From Marinobacter sp. ANT_B65 (GTDB lineage: Bacteria; Pseudomonadota; Gammaproteobacteria; Pseudomonadales; Oleiphilaceae): a stretch of DNA of 64,000 bases. Numbering within the stretch: position 1 is the stretch's first letter; each line of letters opens with the position of its first letter. The stretch is from assembly GCF_002407605.1 (NCBI RefSeq), contig NZ_NXGV01000001.1, positions 1,486,895 through 1,550,894 on the forward strand, in the 5' to 3' direction. The translations under genes were made by a program, and so were the position numbers. This document shows positions 19,657 to 34,417 of this stretch, piece by piece. The notes under the pieces were generated by a model, which saw nothing but the letters and a program-made list of their open reading frames with translations, was not told the origin of the DNA and did no database searches.

Positions 19657-20469
19657 ATGAGCCGAATTGAAGGGGTTCTCAAGACCCTCAAAGGACAAGG
19701 GCGCAAGGCACTTATTCCCTTTATTACCGCAGGTGACCCGCACCCGGATGAGACAGTGGGCCTGATGCACACTATGGTCGATGCCGGCGTCGATATTATT
19801 GAGCTGGGTGTGCCTTTTTCCGATCCAATGGCCGACGGTCCGGTGATACAGCTGGCCTGCGAGCGAGCGCTAAAGCACGGCACATCCTTGCGCAGCGTTC
19901 TGGCGATGGTGCGAAAGTTCAGAGAAACCAACGACACGACTCCAGTCGTGCTGATGGGTTATACCAACCCTATGGAAGCCATGGGGTATGAAGCTTTTGC
20001 CGACGCTGCCGCAGAGGCTGGAGTGGATGGAGTTCTCACCGTGGATCTGCCGCCGGAAGAGGCTGATGACGTTGCACCTCTTTTTGCTCAAAGGGGGCTG
20101 GACCCTGTTTTCCTTCTGGCGCCAACCACTACCGATGAAAGAATTCGTGCAATTGCAGGTCACTCGTCGGGATATGTGTACTATGTTTCATTCAATGGTG
20201 TGACTGGCGCTGCCAAAATAAATGTGGATGAAGTGGCTTCCAAAGTGGCTCATATTCACGAATTGACTGCTTTGCCTGTCGGTGTCGGTTTCGGCATCCG
20301 CGATGCAGAAACAGCGGCAGCCGTGGGACGGGTATCCGATGGTGTAATTGTTGGCAGCGTGCTGGTCGATACAATAGCCAGAAATCAGGCAGATATCGAA
20401 GGGCTTAAACGGGCACTTACGGATCTGCTCAACCCGATGCGCGAAGCACTGGACAGCCTGGCTTCCTGA
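19657..20469 (+). CDS. trpA: Tryptophan synthase alpha subunit
   Basis: TrpA cleaves indole-3-glycerol phosphate and channels indole to TrpB. The 270-residue TIM barrel contains the catalytic Glu in [11 protein letters not shown] and the Asp in VDLPPEE, both typical. ATG 19657 follows an ACAGGAGCAGGC ribosome site. accD begins 45 bases downstream. No leader-peptide attenuator for trpFBA is visible, as expected where these genes sit behind truA. Confidence 0.97.
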   Translation: MSRIEGVLKTLKGQGRKALIPFITAGDPHPDETVGLMHTMVDAGVDIIELGVPFSDPMADGPVIQLACERALKHGTSLRSVLAMVRKFRETNDTTPVVLMGYTNPMEAMGYEAFADAAAEAGVDGVLTVDLPPEEADDVAPLFAQRGLDPVFLLAPTTTDERIRAIAGHSSGYVYYVSFNGVTGAAKINVDEVASKVAHIHELTALPVGVGFGIRDAETAAAVGRVSDGVIVGSVLVDTIARNQADIEGLKRALTDLLNPMREALDSLAS

Positions 20470-20514
20470 CCCGGAAGGTGAAGGTAAGTCGGAAACAAAG
20501 AACAGGATATAACC

Positions 20515-21441
20515 ATGAGTAACTGGCTGGACAAGATAATGCCGGGCAAAATCCGCTCGGAATCCAATCGCAGAACAGGTGTTCCTGAGGGGCTCTGGAA
20601 AAAGTGCCCGAAGTGCGGTGCCTTTCTATACAAGCCGGAACTGGAAAAAAACCTGGACGTTTGCCCCAAGTGCAATCATCACCTGAGGGTTAATGCCCGC
20701 AGACGACTCGATGTTTTTCTTGATGCCGAAGGACGGGAAGAGATTGGTGCTGATCTTGAGCCCTGGGATCGATTGAAGTTTAAAGACACCAAGCGCTACA
20801 AGGATCGGCTGACCCAGGCTCAAAAGGCTACTGGCGAAAAAGACGCTCTTGTCGCCATGAAAGGTACAACACTTAACGTGCCGCTGGTTGCATGCTCCTT
20901 TGAATTCAGTTTCATGGGCGGATCTATGGGGCAGGTTGTTGGTGAAAAATTTGTGCAGGCTGCCAATGTGGCACTTGCTGAACGTATTCCGTTGGTCTGC
21001 TTTTCAGCCAGTGGTGGTGCTCGCATGCAGGAAGCCATTCTTTCTCTCATGCAGATGTCCAAGACGGCAGCCGTTCTTGAGCGTATGAAGCAGGAAGGCA
21101 TTCCGTATATTTCAGTGATGACAGATCCTGTTTTCGGTGGTGTATCTGCGAGTCTGGCAATGTTGGGCGATCTCAATATCGCTGAGCCTAATGCTCTGAT
21201 CGGGTTTGCAGGGCCTCGGGTTATTGAACAGACTGTTCGTGAGAAGCTGCCTGAAGGTTTCCAGCGCAGTGAATTCCTGCTGGAACATGGTGCGATCGAC
21301 ATGATCCTGCATCGTCATCAGATGCGCGAACGCATTGCACATGTGTTGGCGAAGTTCACCGGGCAGGACCGTCCTGAAACTGAAGACCCGATTGAATTCG
21401 AAATAACGGAAAAGCCAGACGTTGAAACCCCTGAAGAATGA
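20515..21441 (+). CDS. accD: Acetyl-CoA carboxylase carboxyltransferase beta subunit
   Basis: AccD is the beta half of the carboxyltransferase that makes malonyl-CoA for fatty acid synthesis. Its N-terminal zinc ribbon is formed by C31, C34, C50 and C53, and the crotonase-like core follows. Length is 308 residues. ATG 20515 is preceded by AACAGGATATAACC. The 3' end overlaps folC by 20 bases. The trpA-accD-folC order is widespread in proteobacteria. Confidence 0.97.
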   Translation: MSNWLDKIMPGKIRSESNRRTGVPEGLWKKCPKCGAFLYKPELEKNLDVCPKCNHHLRVNARRRLDVFLDAEGREEIGADLEPWDRLKFKDTKRYKDRLTQAQKATGEKDALVAMKGTTLNVPLVACSFEFSFMGGSMGQVVGEKFVQAANVALAERIPLVCFSASGGARMQEAILSLMQMSKTAAVLERMKQEGIPYISVMTDPVFGGVSASLAMLGDLNIAEPNALIGFAGPRVIEQTVREKLPEGFQRSEFLLEHGAIDMILHRHQMRERIAHVLAKFTGQDRPETEDPIEFEITEKPDVETPEE

Positions 21442-22720
21442 CCTGAAGCCCCGACCCCCGGAATCACCGGGGGCGGGTGCCACTCTTGATCAGTGGCTTT
21501 CATGGCTTGAATCGATACACCCTGTTGAGATCGATCTCGGGCTTGACCGGGTATTGGTGGTTCTGCGTCGGTTGTTCCGGAAAAAGCCCACAGCACGAAT
21601 CATTACGGTTGCTGGTACCAATGGTAAAGGCAGCACTGTGGCGGCCCTTGAGGTACTGCTGGCAACGGCGGGCCGGCGTGCCGGCGCCTATACATCACCC
21701 CATCTTCACAAGTATAACGAGCGTATCCGCATCGATGGTCAGAATATCAGTGATGCTGACCTGATCTCCGCGTTTGAAAAGGTGGAAGCGGCCCGAGGCT
21801 CTGAAACACTCACGTATTTCGAATTTGGTACGCTTGCTGGTTTTGTTGCGCTGAGTGAATCTGGTGTTCAGGACTGGATTCTTGAAGTCGGGCTTGGCGG
21901 TCGCCTTGACGCCGTGAACGTCATCGACCCTGATCTGGCGATCATTACATCCATTGATATAGACCACGTTGCATTTCTCGGCGACAACCGCGAGGTAATC
22001 GGGTTCGAAAAAGCCGGGATTCTTCGTCCGGGCATACCGGCGGTGCTTGCCGATATGGATCCTCCTCGTTCGGTGCTCCAGCAGGCCGCGGCTCAAAAAG
22101 TAGCCATGTCCCGGGTAGGGCAGGATTATACAATCCAGGAAACGAAAACCGATTCCGGTGAGAGTATTGTAAGCCTCCATGTTCAGCAGAATTCGCTTCG
22201 GCTACCGCCCGGACCTCTTCCTGTGCAGAGTATGGCTGCCGCAGTGATCGCACTGCGGACACTTGAGCCCCAAGTTGAGCCCGCTGTTATTGAGGCTGCG
22301 CTGAACCGTGTAAAAGCCCCGGGAAGGTTTGAGCGCCTGGAGCGAGACCCGGATCTGTATGTGGATGTAGGGCATAATCCCCATGCTGCCAACTGGCTTT
22401 GCAAACGACTGCAGGCGATAAAAAGCACAGGCCGGAAGGTTTATGCAGTTTATGCAGCGCTTGCCGATAAGGATGTGGCAGGCGTGGTTGATGCAATGGC
22501 CCCGGTTGTCGATGGCTGGTACCTGGCCGGCCTTGATGTACCGCGAGGTCTGGATCCGGACAGGTTGCGGGAGAGGATTAATACCCGGGCAGAGTTCAGC
22601 ATCCGTGATTCGGTTGCAGGTGCTATTGTTGCGGCAAAGGCGGATGCGACAGCGAACGACATTATTATTGTATTTGGCTCTTTCTTTACGGTCGCCGAAG
22701 CACGTTCGCTGTTTATCTGA
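21422..22720 (+). CDS. folC: Bifunctional folylpolyglutamate / dihydrofolate synthase
   Basis: FolC adds glutamate to dihydropteroate and then to tetrahydrofolates. The 432-residue Mur-ligase-type protein has the P-loop GTNGKGST near residues 65-72 and the DVGHNPHA segment in the C-terminal half. The best start is TTG 21422, inside the end of accD, which makes a 20-base overlap. No ATG or GTG occurs before the conserved N-terminal sequence. A TTG start with strong overlap suggests low, coupled translation. Confidence 0.94.
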   Translation: MKPLKNDLKPRPPESPGAGATLDQWLSWLESIHPVEIDLGLDRVLVVLRRLFRKKPTARIITVAGTNGKGSTVAALEVLLATAGRRAGAYTSPHLHKYNERIRIDGQNISDADLISAFEKVEAARGSETLTYFEFGTLAGFVALSESGVQDWILEVGLGGRLDAVNVIDPDLAIITSIDIDHVAFLGDNREVIGFEKAGILRPGIPAVLADMDPPRSVLQQAAAQKVAMSRVGQDYTIQETKTDSGESIVSLHVQQNSLRLPPGPLPVQSMAAAVIALRTLEPQVEPAVIEAALNRVKAPGRFERLERDPDLYVDVGHNPHAANWLCKRLQAIKSTGRKVYAVYAALADKDVAGVVDAMAPVVDGWYLAGLDVPRGLDPDRLRERINTRAEFSIRDSVAGAIVAAKADATANDIIIVFGSFFTVAEARSLFI

Positions 22721-22831
22721 GTTAGTGAGCCGGGGAGCTTAAACTTTGTCCATAGCGCGGCTCAGGGCTTTGAGTTATCGCTAGAGGGCAGTTAGTATGT
22801 GGCTGGGCAAATACTCGGGGAGTCAAATAAC

Positions 22832-23503
22832 GTGGATGGACTGAAACAAAGAATAATCGGTGCGCTGGTTCTGGTTTCACTGGCCGTTATCTTTGTTCCT
22901 ATGGTCTTCGATGAGCCTCATTCTGAGCGCACTTCGACTTCGATTAATATTCCCGAGGAACCCCCTTTTCCGGAAGTTGAAACCCCTGCGTCAGATATAG
23001 CGCCTCCAGCTCCGTACCAGAAAAGCCCTGCAGTAAGCGAAGGATCAGGCTCGGTTAACCGGGACTATCGTATCCTCGAAAATGACGAGTCCGCCGCTCA
23101 GCCTGTTCCTGATAGTCGTATCAAAGCAGCTCCTGAAGTCGCCGCACCAGAAAGAACTGAGCCGGTTCCCCCTGTGAGCCCTCAGGAAAAACCTGCTGTA
23201 TCTGCGCAAACGGAACCCCCGAAACAGGCAAAGCCGGTGAATGCAGAGTTTACCCGGTCGCTTGAGGGAGCCTGGGTTGTGCAGTTAGGAAGCTTTGGTA
23301 ACGGTGATAATGCTCGCCGCCTGCGAGACAAGGTTCGGGACAAGGGTTACAGTTCCCATCTTCAGGAGGTGGTTCGGGGTGATAGTACGCTGACAAGGGT
23401 TTTTAGCGGGCCTTTTGCAGAAAAAACCGAGGCAGAATCCGCAAAGCGGGCTTTGGATGAGGCATTCAGTCTCAACAGTCTCGTCACCTCGGGCGACAAA
23501 TAA
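22832..23503 (+). CDS. SPOR domain-containing protein (DedD-like)
   Basis: This 223-residue protein has a short cytoplasmic start, one membrane helix (GALVLVSLAVIFVPMVF, about residues 9-25) and a Pro/Glu-rich linker. A C-terminal SPOR domain (WVVQLGSFGN...GYSSHLQEV...VFSGPF) covers about residues 148-220. SPOR domains bind denuded septal glycan, and DedD acts in cell division. The position between folC and cvpA is where dedD lies in E. coli. The start is GTG 22832 with GGGGAG upstream. An in-frame upstream start at 22799 would add 11 residues. Confidence 0.9.
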   Translation: MDGLKQRIIGALVLVSLAVIFVPMVFDEPHSERTSTSINIPEEPPFPEVETPASDIAPPAPYQKSPAVSEGSGSVNRDYRILENDESAAQPVPDSRIKAAPEVAAPERTEPVPPVSPQEKPAVSAQTEPPKQAKPVNAEFTRSLEGAWVVQLGSFGNGDNARRLRDKVRDKGYSSHLQEVVRGDSTLTRVFSGPFAEKTEAESAKRALDEAFSLNSLVTSGDK

Positions 23504-23535
23504 CCTTTTTAGCTGCTTTATATCGTTCAGGCGGT

Positions 23536-23563
23536 TTGGTGAGACGGGGTTTCCTGATAGAAT
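23536..23563 (+). promoter_or_regulatory. Possible cvpA-purF promoter
   Basis: TTGGTG (23536-23541) and TAGAAT (23558-23563) are separated by 16 bases, 30 bases before cvpA. I see no PurR-like operator around it. Confidence 0.4.
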
Positions 23564-23593
23564 TCGCGCTTCCTTTTCTCCATCGGGATTTTC

Positions 23594-24130
23594 ATGGAAG
23601 CGCTGATCTGGATTGACTGGGTCATCATCGCCCTCATTACAGTTTCCACTCTCATCAGTCTGAAACGGGGTTTCGTTAAAGAAGCTCTGTCTCTGGTGAC
23701 GTGGGTGGGCGCATTCATACTTGCTCGAACCTTCCACCCCCAGATGCAAGCCTTGCTTGAAAATACGGTTGAAACACCGCTTGTACGCCTTATTGCGGCA
23801 TTTGCCATTCTGTTTTTTGGAACGCTCATTGTCGGCGCTATTATCAATAACATGATCGGGCACCTTGTGCGCGCCACTGGCCTCTCTGCTACGGACAGGG
23901 TGCTGGGTATGGGATTTGGTCTGCTGCGCGGGCTGGTCGTTGTAATTGTCGCTATAGCATTTATTCGTTATACCCCTCTGGCTCAGGATACCTGGTGGAG
24001 GACGTCAGTCATGATAGATCGCCTTGGAGTTGTCGAAGACTGGTCCAGGCGAACTTTTGGTGACGAGTTCTCCCGTTTTCTCGGGCCCGAATCCCAAAAG
24101 GCCGTGGAACCCACGTCCGCGTCTCGCTAA
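23594..24130 (+). CDS. cvpA: CvpA family membrane protein
   Basis: CvpA is a four-helix inner-membrane protein named for colicin V production and linked in other bacteria to envelope stress and bile resistance. Its molecular role is unclear. The 178-residue protein shows hydrophobic segments near residues 5-22, 30-47, 65-88 and 105-123. ATG 23594 is followed by EALIWIDWVI, the usual N-terminus. It lies 34 bases ahead of purF, the classic cvpA-purF pair. Confidence 0.92.
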   Translation: MEALIWIDWVIIALITVSTLISLKRGFVKEALSLVTWVGAFILARTFHPQMQALLENTVETPLVRLIAAFAILFFGTLIVGAIINNMIGHLVRATGLSATDRVLGMGFGLLRGLVVVIVAIAFIRYTPLAQDTWWRTSVMIDRLGVVEDWSRRTFGDEFSRFLGPESQKAVEPTSASR

Positions 24131-24164
24131 CACTCAGAATTAACACTCGGAGATTACCTTATCC

Positions 24165-25691
24165 ATGTGTGGCATTGTCGGCATCGTCAGTACTTCAAAC
24201 GTCAATCAGTCGCTATATGATGCGCTGACCGTACTTCAGCACCGGGGCCAGGATGCAGCGGGCATTGTTACCTTTCAGGATAATCGCTTTTATCTGAGAA
24301 AGGATAACGGCCTGGTTCGCGATGTATTTCATACTCGCCACATGCACCGCCTGGTAGGCAACGTAGGGATAGGCCACGTGCGCTACCCGACTGCGGGTAG
24401 TTCCAGTTCTGCTGAATCACAGCCGTTTTATGTGAATAGCCCATACGGTATTACACTCGCTCATAATGGCAATCTGACCAACGCAGACGAGCTCAGTCGG
24501 GACTTGTTCCGCACAGATCTTCGCCACATCAATACCAACTCGGATTCAGAAGTGCTGCTGAACGTTTTTGCTCACGAACTGCAAAAACTGCGTAAGCTCG
24601 ATCCGACACAAGAAGATGTATTCTCGGCGGTAAGGGCCGTTCATCAGCGCTGCCGTGGGGCCTATGCAGTTATCGCCATGATTACCGGGTACGGTATTGT
24701 TGCGTTCAGGGATCCTAATGGTATCCGTCCGGTCTGTTATGGTGAGCGCACTTCCGAATCTGGCCGCAAGGAATACATGATTGCGTCCGAGAGTGTTGCG
24801 CTCAGCGCAGCCGGGTACACTCTGGTGAGAGATATAGCGCCAGGGGAGGCTGTTTACATCGAGACAGACGGCACTCTCTATGCCCAGCAGTGTGCGCACA
24901 CACCGCGCCTTTACCCCTGCATTTTTGAGCAGGTCTATTTTGCCCGGCCAGATTCAATCATCGACGGCGTGGCTGTCTACAAGGCGCGGCTGCGGATGGG
25001 TGAAACGCTGGCCGACAAGATTCTGCGGGAGCATCCAGAGCACGATATTGATGTGGTCATGCCGATTCCTGACACCAGCCGTACATCCGCCATGCAGATG
25101 GCGCATCGTCTGGGCGTGAAATTCCGGGAAGGCTTCATTAAAAACCGCTATATCGGCCGGACATTTATCATGCCGGGTCAGACTATGCGTAAAAAGTCTG
25201 TACGCCAGAAACTGAACCCTATTGACCTGGAGTTCCGGGGTAAGAATGTCATGCTGGTGGATGACTCCATTGTGAGGGGCACCACCTGTAAGGAAATCGT
25301 TCAGATGGCACGGGATGCCGGCGCCAGAAACGTTTACTTTGCATCGGCAGCGCCCCCTGTCCGGTATCCAAATGTATACGGAATTGATATGCCGTCGGCC
25401 CATGAGTTGATCGCACATGAAAGGACCGTTGATGAAATTCGCGATCTGATCGGGGCAGACTGGTTGCTGTACCAGGATCTTGAGGATCTGGTGACCTGTG
25501 TGAGCGATGTAAATGAAAGCATAGATGGGTGGGAGTGTTCTGTGTTCACCGGAGAATATATAACCGGTGATATTGATGCTGCGTATCTTACTCGCCTCGA
25601 TGAATCCCGTAACGACGTCACTCGATCGGGAGACGTGAATTCAGGTTCAGGCGACAATGGCATTATTGATCTCTATAACGACGAAGACTGA
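24165..25691 (+). CDS. purF: Amidophosphoribosyltransferase
   Basis: PurF makes 5-phosphoribosylamine from PRPP and glutamine, the first step of purine synthesis. The protein starts MCGIVGI, so Cys2 becomes the N-terminal glutaminase nucleophile after Met removal. The PRPP loop [14 protein letters not shown] is near residues 362-375. The length of 508 residues is normal for the proteobacterial form without propeptide. It sits between cvpA and metZ, as in P. aeruginosa. Confidence 0.97.
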   Translation: MCGIVGIVSTSNVNQSLYDALTVLQHRGQDAAGIVTFQDNRFYLRKDNGLVRDVFHTRHMHRLVGNVGIGHVRYPTAGSSSSAESQPFYVNSPYGITLAHNGNLTNADELSRDLFRTDLRHINTNSDSEVLLNVFAHELQKLRKLDPTQEDVFSAVRAVHQRCRGAYAVIAMITGYGIVAFRDPNGIRPVCYGERTSESGRKEYMIASESVALSAAGYTLVRDIAPGEAVYIETDGTLYAQQCAHTPRLYPCIFEQVYFARPDSIIDGVAVYKARLRMGETLADKILREHPEHDIDVVMPIPDTSRTSAMQMAHRLGVKFREGFIKNRYIGRTFIMPGQTMRKKSVRQKLNPIDLEFRGKNVMLVDDSIVRGTTCKEIVQMARDAGARNVYFASAAPPVRYPNVYGIDMPSAHELIAHERTVDEIRDLIGADWLLYQDLEDLVTCVSDVNESIDGWECSVFTGEYITGDIDAAYLTRLDESRNDVTRSGDVNSGSGDNGIIDLYNDED

Positions 25692-25717
25692 ACACCGGGC
25701 CATACCAGGAGAATTGC

Positions 25718-26953
25718 ATGACTTTTCATCGTGAAGAAACTGTCCTGATTCCAGAATCGGACCTTGACGGTATGTCTTTGGATACTCTGGCCGTCAGGGC
25801 AGGGCAGCTCCGTACAGGGCAGCTTGAACACAGTGATGCGATTTTTCCCACATCAAGTTTCGTATACACCAGTGCTGCACAGGCGGCGGCCCGTTTCGGA
25901 GGTGAGGAGCCGGGAAATATCTATTCCCGTTTTACCAATCCGACTGTTCAGGCTTTTGAGGGGCGTATCGCCGCAATGGAAGGCGGGGAACGTGCAGTTG
26001 GAACTGCATCGGGTATGGCTGCCATTCTGAGCACTTGCATGGCATTGCTGAAAAGTGGCGACCATGTGATCTGTTCCCGTGGTGTATTCGGAACCACTAA
26101 CGTGTTGTTTCAGAAATACATGGCGAAGTTCGGTGTTGAAACAACGTTCGTGAGCCTTACGGATATGGACGAATGGTCTTCGGCAATGCGACCGGGCACC
26201 CGTATGTTGTTCATCGAAACTCCGTCTAACCCGCTTTGTGAGGTCGCCGATATGCAGGCGCTGGCAAAGCTTGCCCACGAAAACGACGCCCTGCTGGTGG
26301 TTGATAACTGTTTCTGTACGCCAGTGTTGCAGCGGCCTCTGGAGCATGGCGCAGATATTGTCGTCCACTCTGCAACCAAATACCTCGATGGTCAGGGTCG
26401 ATGTGTAGGTGGCGTTGTCGTCGGCCCGGCGAAACTCATGGATGAAGTCTATGGTTTCCTGAGATCTGCAGGGCCAACAATGAGCCCCTTTAACGCCTGG
26501 GTTTTCCATAAAGGTCTGGAAACCTTACCAATCCGTATGCGAGCCCATTGCGACAATGCGTTAGAGTTGGCCACATGGCTGGAGCAGCAAGCGGAAGTGG
26601 AGCATGTTTACTACGCCGGGCTTGAAAGCCATCCACAGCACGCACTTGCAAGAAAGCAGCAGAAAGGTTTTGGTGGTGTGTTGGCGTTTTGCCTGAAGGG
26701 TGGTCGTGAGGAAGCCTGGAAATTCATTGATGCGACACGGATGATTTCAATCACGGCAAACCTTGGCGATGTGAAAACCACCATTACCCATCCGGCAACC
26801 ACAACCCACGGGCGGCTGTCGCCTGAGGACAAATCCAGTGCCGGTATAACCGAGAACCTGTTACGGCTCTCGGTTGGTATCGAAGCAGTCGAAGACCTGA
26901 AAACAGACCTGCAAAGAGGCTTTCAGGCACTTCAGAACGCAAGCAACACTTAA
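25718..26953 (+). CDS. metZ: O-succinylhomoserine sulfhydrylase
   Basis: MetZ makes homocysteine directly from O-succinylhomoserine and sulfide using pyridoxal phosphate. The 411-residue Cys/Met-metabolism PLP enzyme has its lysine at K221 in HSATKYLDGQG. The purF-metZ neighbourhood distinguishes it from cystathionine enzymes. It would use sulfide from the CysI reductase and supply MetH, both encoded in this window. ATG 25718 follows CAGGAG. ftsK begins 13 bases after the stop. Confidence 0.94.
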   Translation: MTFHREETVLIPESDLDGMSLDTLAVRAGQLRTGQLEHSDAIFPTSSFVYTSAAQAAARFGGEEPGNIYSRFTNPTVQAFEGRIAAMEGGERAVGTASGMAAILSTCMALLKSGDHVICSRGVFGTTNVLFQKYMAKFGVETTFVSLTDMDEWSSAMRPGTRMLFIETPSNPLCEVADMQALAKLAHENDALLVVDNCFCTPVLQRPLEHGADIVVHSATKYLDGQGRCVGGVVVGPAKLMDEVYGFLRSAGPTMSPFNAWVFHKGLETLPIRMRAHCDNALELATWLEQQAEVEHVYYAGLESHPQHALARKQQKGFGGVLAFCLKGGREEAWKFIDATRMISITANLGDVKTTITHPATTTHGRLSPEDKSSAGITENLLRLSVGIEAVEDLKTDLQRGFQALQNASNT

Positions 26954-26966
26954 CGTTTGAGCATTC

Positions 26967-29555
<2,589 letters not shown>

Positions 29556-29567
29556 GAGTCTTTTTAT

Positions 29568-30215
29568 ATGCAGCAGTTTATTCTGAAGCCCGTATTAGCG
29601 TTGGTGATGGCTCTGGTATTCAGCAGCTCTGTGGTAGCTGCCAGCGGGAGTGGTGAAGCTGCCGAGCTCGCCTCCTTGCTTAAAAGTTATGAGACTTATC
29701 AGGCCGACTTCATCCAGATTGTAGTCAACGAAAACGGCGGTAAGGTTCAGGAATCCCGGGGCTCCCTGAAGGCCAAGAGGCCGGGCCTGTTTTATTGGGA
29801 AACTCGTGCGCCTCTGTCTCAGTTTATTGTCAGTAACGGGAAAACTGTTGAAGTCTACGACCCCGATCTTGAGCAGGTTACCGTGCACAAGCTGGACGAC
29901 CGGGTTCAGACTACTCCGGCGCTGTTGTTGAGTGGTGAAGTGGACAATCTTGAAGAAACTTACCGGGTATCCGGGAGTCAGGTCAGTGGCGATACGCGGG
30001 AGTTCACGCTTGAACCCAAAAGTGCGGATTCGCTTTTTGTCTCTCTGCAGTTGAAGTTTTTCAAGGGTGAGCTTCAGGAAATGCGCATGCAGGATTCGCT
30101 TTCGCAGCTCAGCGTCCTCAGTTTTGATCATATCCGATTGAACGAAACCGTCGGCAATGATGCATTCAGGCTTGAATATCCGGATGGCGTTGACGTAATC
30201 GGTGACGAAGGCTGA
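29568..30215 (+). CDS. lolA: Outer-membrane lipoprotein carrier protein LolA
   Basis: LolA is the periplasmic chaperone that ferries lipoproteins from LolCDE to LolB. The 215-residue protein has a signal peptide ending near VVAA at residue ~25 and the family motif [14 protein letters not shown]. It lies between ftsK and rarA as in many gammaproteobacteria. The start is ATG 29568, with a TAGGAG ribosome site that overlaps the ftsK stop. Confidence 0.95.
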   Translation: MQQFILKPVLALVMALVFSSSVVAASGSGEAAELASLLKSYETYQADFIQIVVNENGGKVQESRGSLKAKRPGLFYWETRAPLSQFIVSNGKTVEVYDPDLEQVTVHKLDDRVQTTPALLLSGEVDNLEETYRVSGSQVSGDTREFTLEPKSADSLFVSLQLKFFKGELQEMRMQDSLSQLSVLSFDHIRLNETVGNDAFRLEYPDGVDVIGDEG

Positions 30216-30216
30216 T

Positions 30217-31554
30217 ATGCAAAGTAACCTGTTCACAGAGCAGGTCGGTTTTCGGCCTCTGGCGGCTCGTATGCGCCCGGAAAGCCTCGATGCTTACGTT
30301 GGGCAGTCACATCTTGTAGGGCCGGGAAAGCCGCTCCGAAGGGCGATAGAGCAGGGGCAGCTTCACTCGATGATTCTCTGGGGCCCTCCGGGAGTTGGTA
30401 AGACAACCTTCGCAAGACTGCTGGCGAGCGTTGGCGATCTCAGCTTTGAGACACTTTCCGCTGTGCTCAGTGGCGTAAAGGATATTCGTGCCATCGTCGA
30501 TCGGGCACGCAATCGCAAGCTCTCACAAGGACAGGACACCCTCCTGTTCGTGGACGAGGTTCACAGGTTTAACAAAGGCCAGCAGGACGCTTTTCTTCCG
30601 CACATCGAGGATGGCACCTTTATATTTGTGGGTGCCACCACCGAGAATCCCTCATTTGAACTGAACAGTGCATTACTTTCCCGCACCCGTGTTTACGTAC
30701 TCAAAAATCTCGAAGAAGCGGATATTCTCCAGTTGCTGACCCGAGCCCTGAATTCCGGAGAAGGCTTTGGTGGTGAGCTTGCAGTTTCCGATGACGTGCT
30801 GGGCATGATGGCATCGGCATCTGGCGGTGATGGCAGGCGAGCACTGAATATTCTGGAAATCTCAGCCGACCTGGCGGAGCCCGACGCTGACGGGAAGAAT
30901 CGGGTAAGCCCGGAGCACCTTGAACAGGTGATGCAAACCAGTTTGCGCCGGTTTGATAAGGGTGGAGATGTTTTTTACGACCAGATTTCAGCGCTGCATA
31001 AATCTGTCAGGGGGTCAGACCCGGATGGTTCATTATACTGGCTATGCCGGATGCTCGACGGTGGCTGCGATCCTTTGTATGTTGCCCGTCGCCTGGTCCG
31101 GATAGCAAGTGAAGATATAGGTAATGCCGACCCCAGAGCATTGCAGCTAAGTATGGATGCCTGGGATGCTCAGGAGCGGCTCGGGAGCCCCGAAGGGGAG
31201 CTCGCACTGGCTCAGGCGGTGACCTATCTGGCCCTGGCACCGAAAAGCAACGCAGTGTACAAAGCCTTTAATCGGTGCATGGCAGATATCCGTCAGGATC
31301 CGGATTATGAAGTGCCCGTTCACTTGCGCAACGCCCCCACCAAGCTCCTCAAAAGCATGGGGCACGGTGACTCCTATCGTTATGCCCATGACGAAGCGCA
31401 TGCATTTGCAGCCGGGGAGTCTTACCTGCCGGATGCGATCTATCAGCGCAGGTATTACGAGCCGGTGGACCGGGGTCTTGAAATAAAGCTTTCCGAAAAA
31501 CGCCAGAGGCTCGACGCCCTTAACGAACAAAGCCCCAGAAAACGCCACACCTGA
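30217..31554 (+). CDS. rarA: Replication-associated recombination protein A
   Basis: RarA (MgsA) is a AAA+ ATPase related to clamp loaders that acts at stalled forks. Walker [10 protein letters not shown] is near residues 56-64, Walker [11 protein letters not shown] follows, and the C-terminal tetramerisation region is complete (445 residues). ATG 30217 comes one base after the lolA stop. A GTG at 30202 inside lolA is a less likely start because the conserved N-terminus begins at QSNLF. Confidence 0.95.
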   Translation: MQSNLFTEQVGFRPLAARMRPESLDAYVGQSHLVGPGKPLRRAIEQGQLHSMILWGPPGVGKTTFARLLASVGDLSFETLSAVLSGVKDIRAIVDRARNRKLSQGQDTLLFVDEVHRFNKGQQDAFLPHIEDGTFIFVGATTENPSFELNSALLSRTRVYVLKNLEEADILQLLTRALNSGEGFGGELAVSDDVLGMMASASGGDGRRALNILEISADLAEPDADGKNRVSPEHLEQVMQTSLRRFDKGGDVFYDQISALHKSVRGSDPDGSLYWLCRMLDGGCDPLYVARRLVRIASEDIGNADPRALQLSMDAWDAQERLGSPEGELALAQAVTYLALAPKSNAVYKAFNRCMADIRQDPDYEVPVHLRNAPTKLLKSMGHGDSYRYAHDEAHAFAAGESYLPDAIYQRRYYEPVDRGLEIKLSEKRQRLDALNEQSPRKRHT

Positions 31555-31580
31555 TTCAGGAACAACCTCTGGTGTCTGCG

Positions 31581-31609
31581 GTAGCCACAAGCGCCGGCAA
31601 AGGTATAAT
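31581..31609 (+). promoter_or_regulatory. Possible serS promoter
   Basis: A TATAAT -10 lies at 31604-31609, 46 bases before serS, in the 101-base rarA-serS gap. The -35 region (GTAGCC) is weak, so the call depends on the -10 box. I see no T-box or other leader structure. Confidence 0.35.
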
Positions 31610-31619
31610 GGCGTTCTGA

Positions 31620-33784
<2,165 letters not shown>

Positions 33785-33853
33785 TAGTTTGCAGTTCCTT
33801 ACATGATACTGCCCGATGCTTCAGAAAGTGTATTAGCCTTCTACTTTGGAATG

Positions 33854-33882
33854 TTGGCCCTGCCAGTTTTACCTATTAATAT
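33854..33882 (+). promoter_or_regulatory. Possible promoter before the DUF4870 gene
   Basis: TTGGCC (33854-33859) and TAATAT (33877-33882) are 17 bases apart in a clearly AT-rich leader, 34 bases before the start codon. Confidence 0.35.
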
Positions 33883-33915
33883 TTTTAATTGAGTTTTTAT
33901 TCTATTGGAGATTTT

Positions 33916-34263
33916 ATGAGTTCGTCTGAATCAATAAGTTTGTCATCAGAAAAAAATACTGTCTGGTTGGTCTACATACTTCATGTTCTAGGTTTTTTTA
34001 CCGGTGGGTTGACTAGTATTGCTGCAATAATCGTAAATTATGTGAAAATGAGTGACATGAAAAGTTCTGTCGCGAAATCTCACTTCAAATGGCAGATTCG
34101 TACCTTTTGGTGGGGCCTTTTGTGGAGTTTGATCAGTCTGGTACTGACTTATTTTCTTGTCGGTTTGCTGGGTTTTGTCGTGCTTTTCTTCTGGTTTGTT
34201 TACCGTTTGGTTATGGGAATGATCAAGCTTAATGATAATAAAGGGATGTATGGCGTAGTTTAA
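33916..34263 (+). CDS. Small DUF4870-like (Tic20-like) membrane protein
   Basis: This 115-residue protein is mostly membrane: hydrophobic segments lie near residues 17-43, 65-85 and 86-103, with a KSHFKWQIRTFWWGLLW motif between them. That pattern is typical of DUF4870-family small integral proteins of unknown function. The start is ATG 33916 with GGAG six bases upstream. An in-frame TTG at 33889 would add nine residues and lacks a ribosome site. The gene and its leader are visibly richer in A and T than the neighbouring serS and DAHP synthase genes. It stands alone between two other transcription units, so it may be an acquired gene. Confidence 0.75.
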   Translation: MSSSESISLSSEKNTVWLVYILHVLGFFTGGLTSIAAIIVNYVKMSDMKSSVAKSHFKWQIRTFWWGLLWSLISLVLTYFLVGLLGFVVLFFWFVYRLVMGMIKLNDNKGMYGVV

Positions 34264-34340
34264 TCTAATCGTGAAATAACGAATGGATGTCCTGAGTTAT
34301 CCATGGGCAAGAAAACCCGGAGTATAGCTATGAGGCCAAA

Positions 34341-34372
34341 CGTCAAAGCCCCGGTTTATCGGGGCTTTGACG
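34341..34372. terminator. Bidirectional terminator between DUF4870 gene and DAHP synthase
   Basis: A long perfect stem CGTCAAAGCCCCG (34341-34353) / CGGGGCTTTGACG (34360-34372) surrounds a six-base loop. It sits between convergent genes and should serve both strands, although the T-tracts are short. Confidence 0.8.
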
Positions 34373-34417
34373 TTCCGTTCTGTCTATGTATAAGGCTTCA
34401 GCTTATCAGGCAGCCCG

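Noticed and set aside
23504..23593. PurR operator before cvpA-purF
   Set aside because: No sequence close to the palindromic PurR box was seen.
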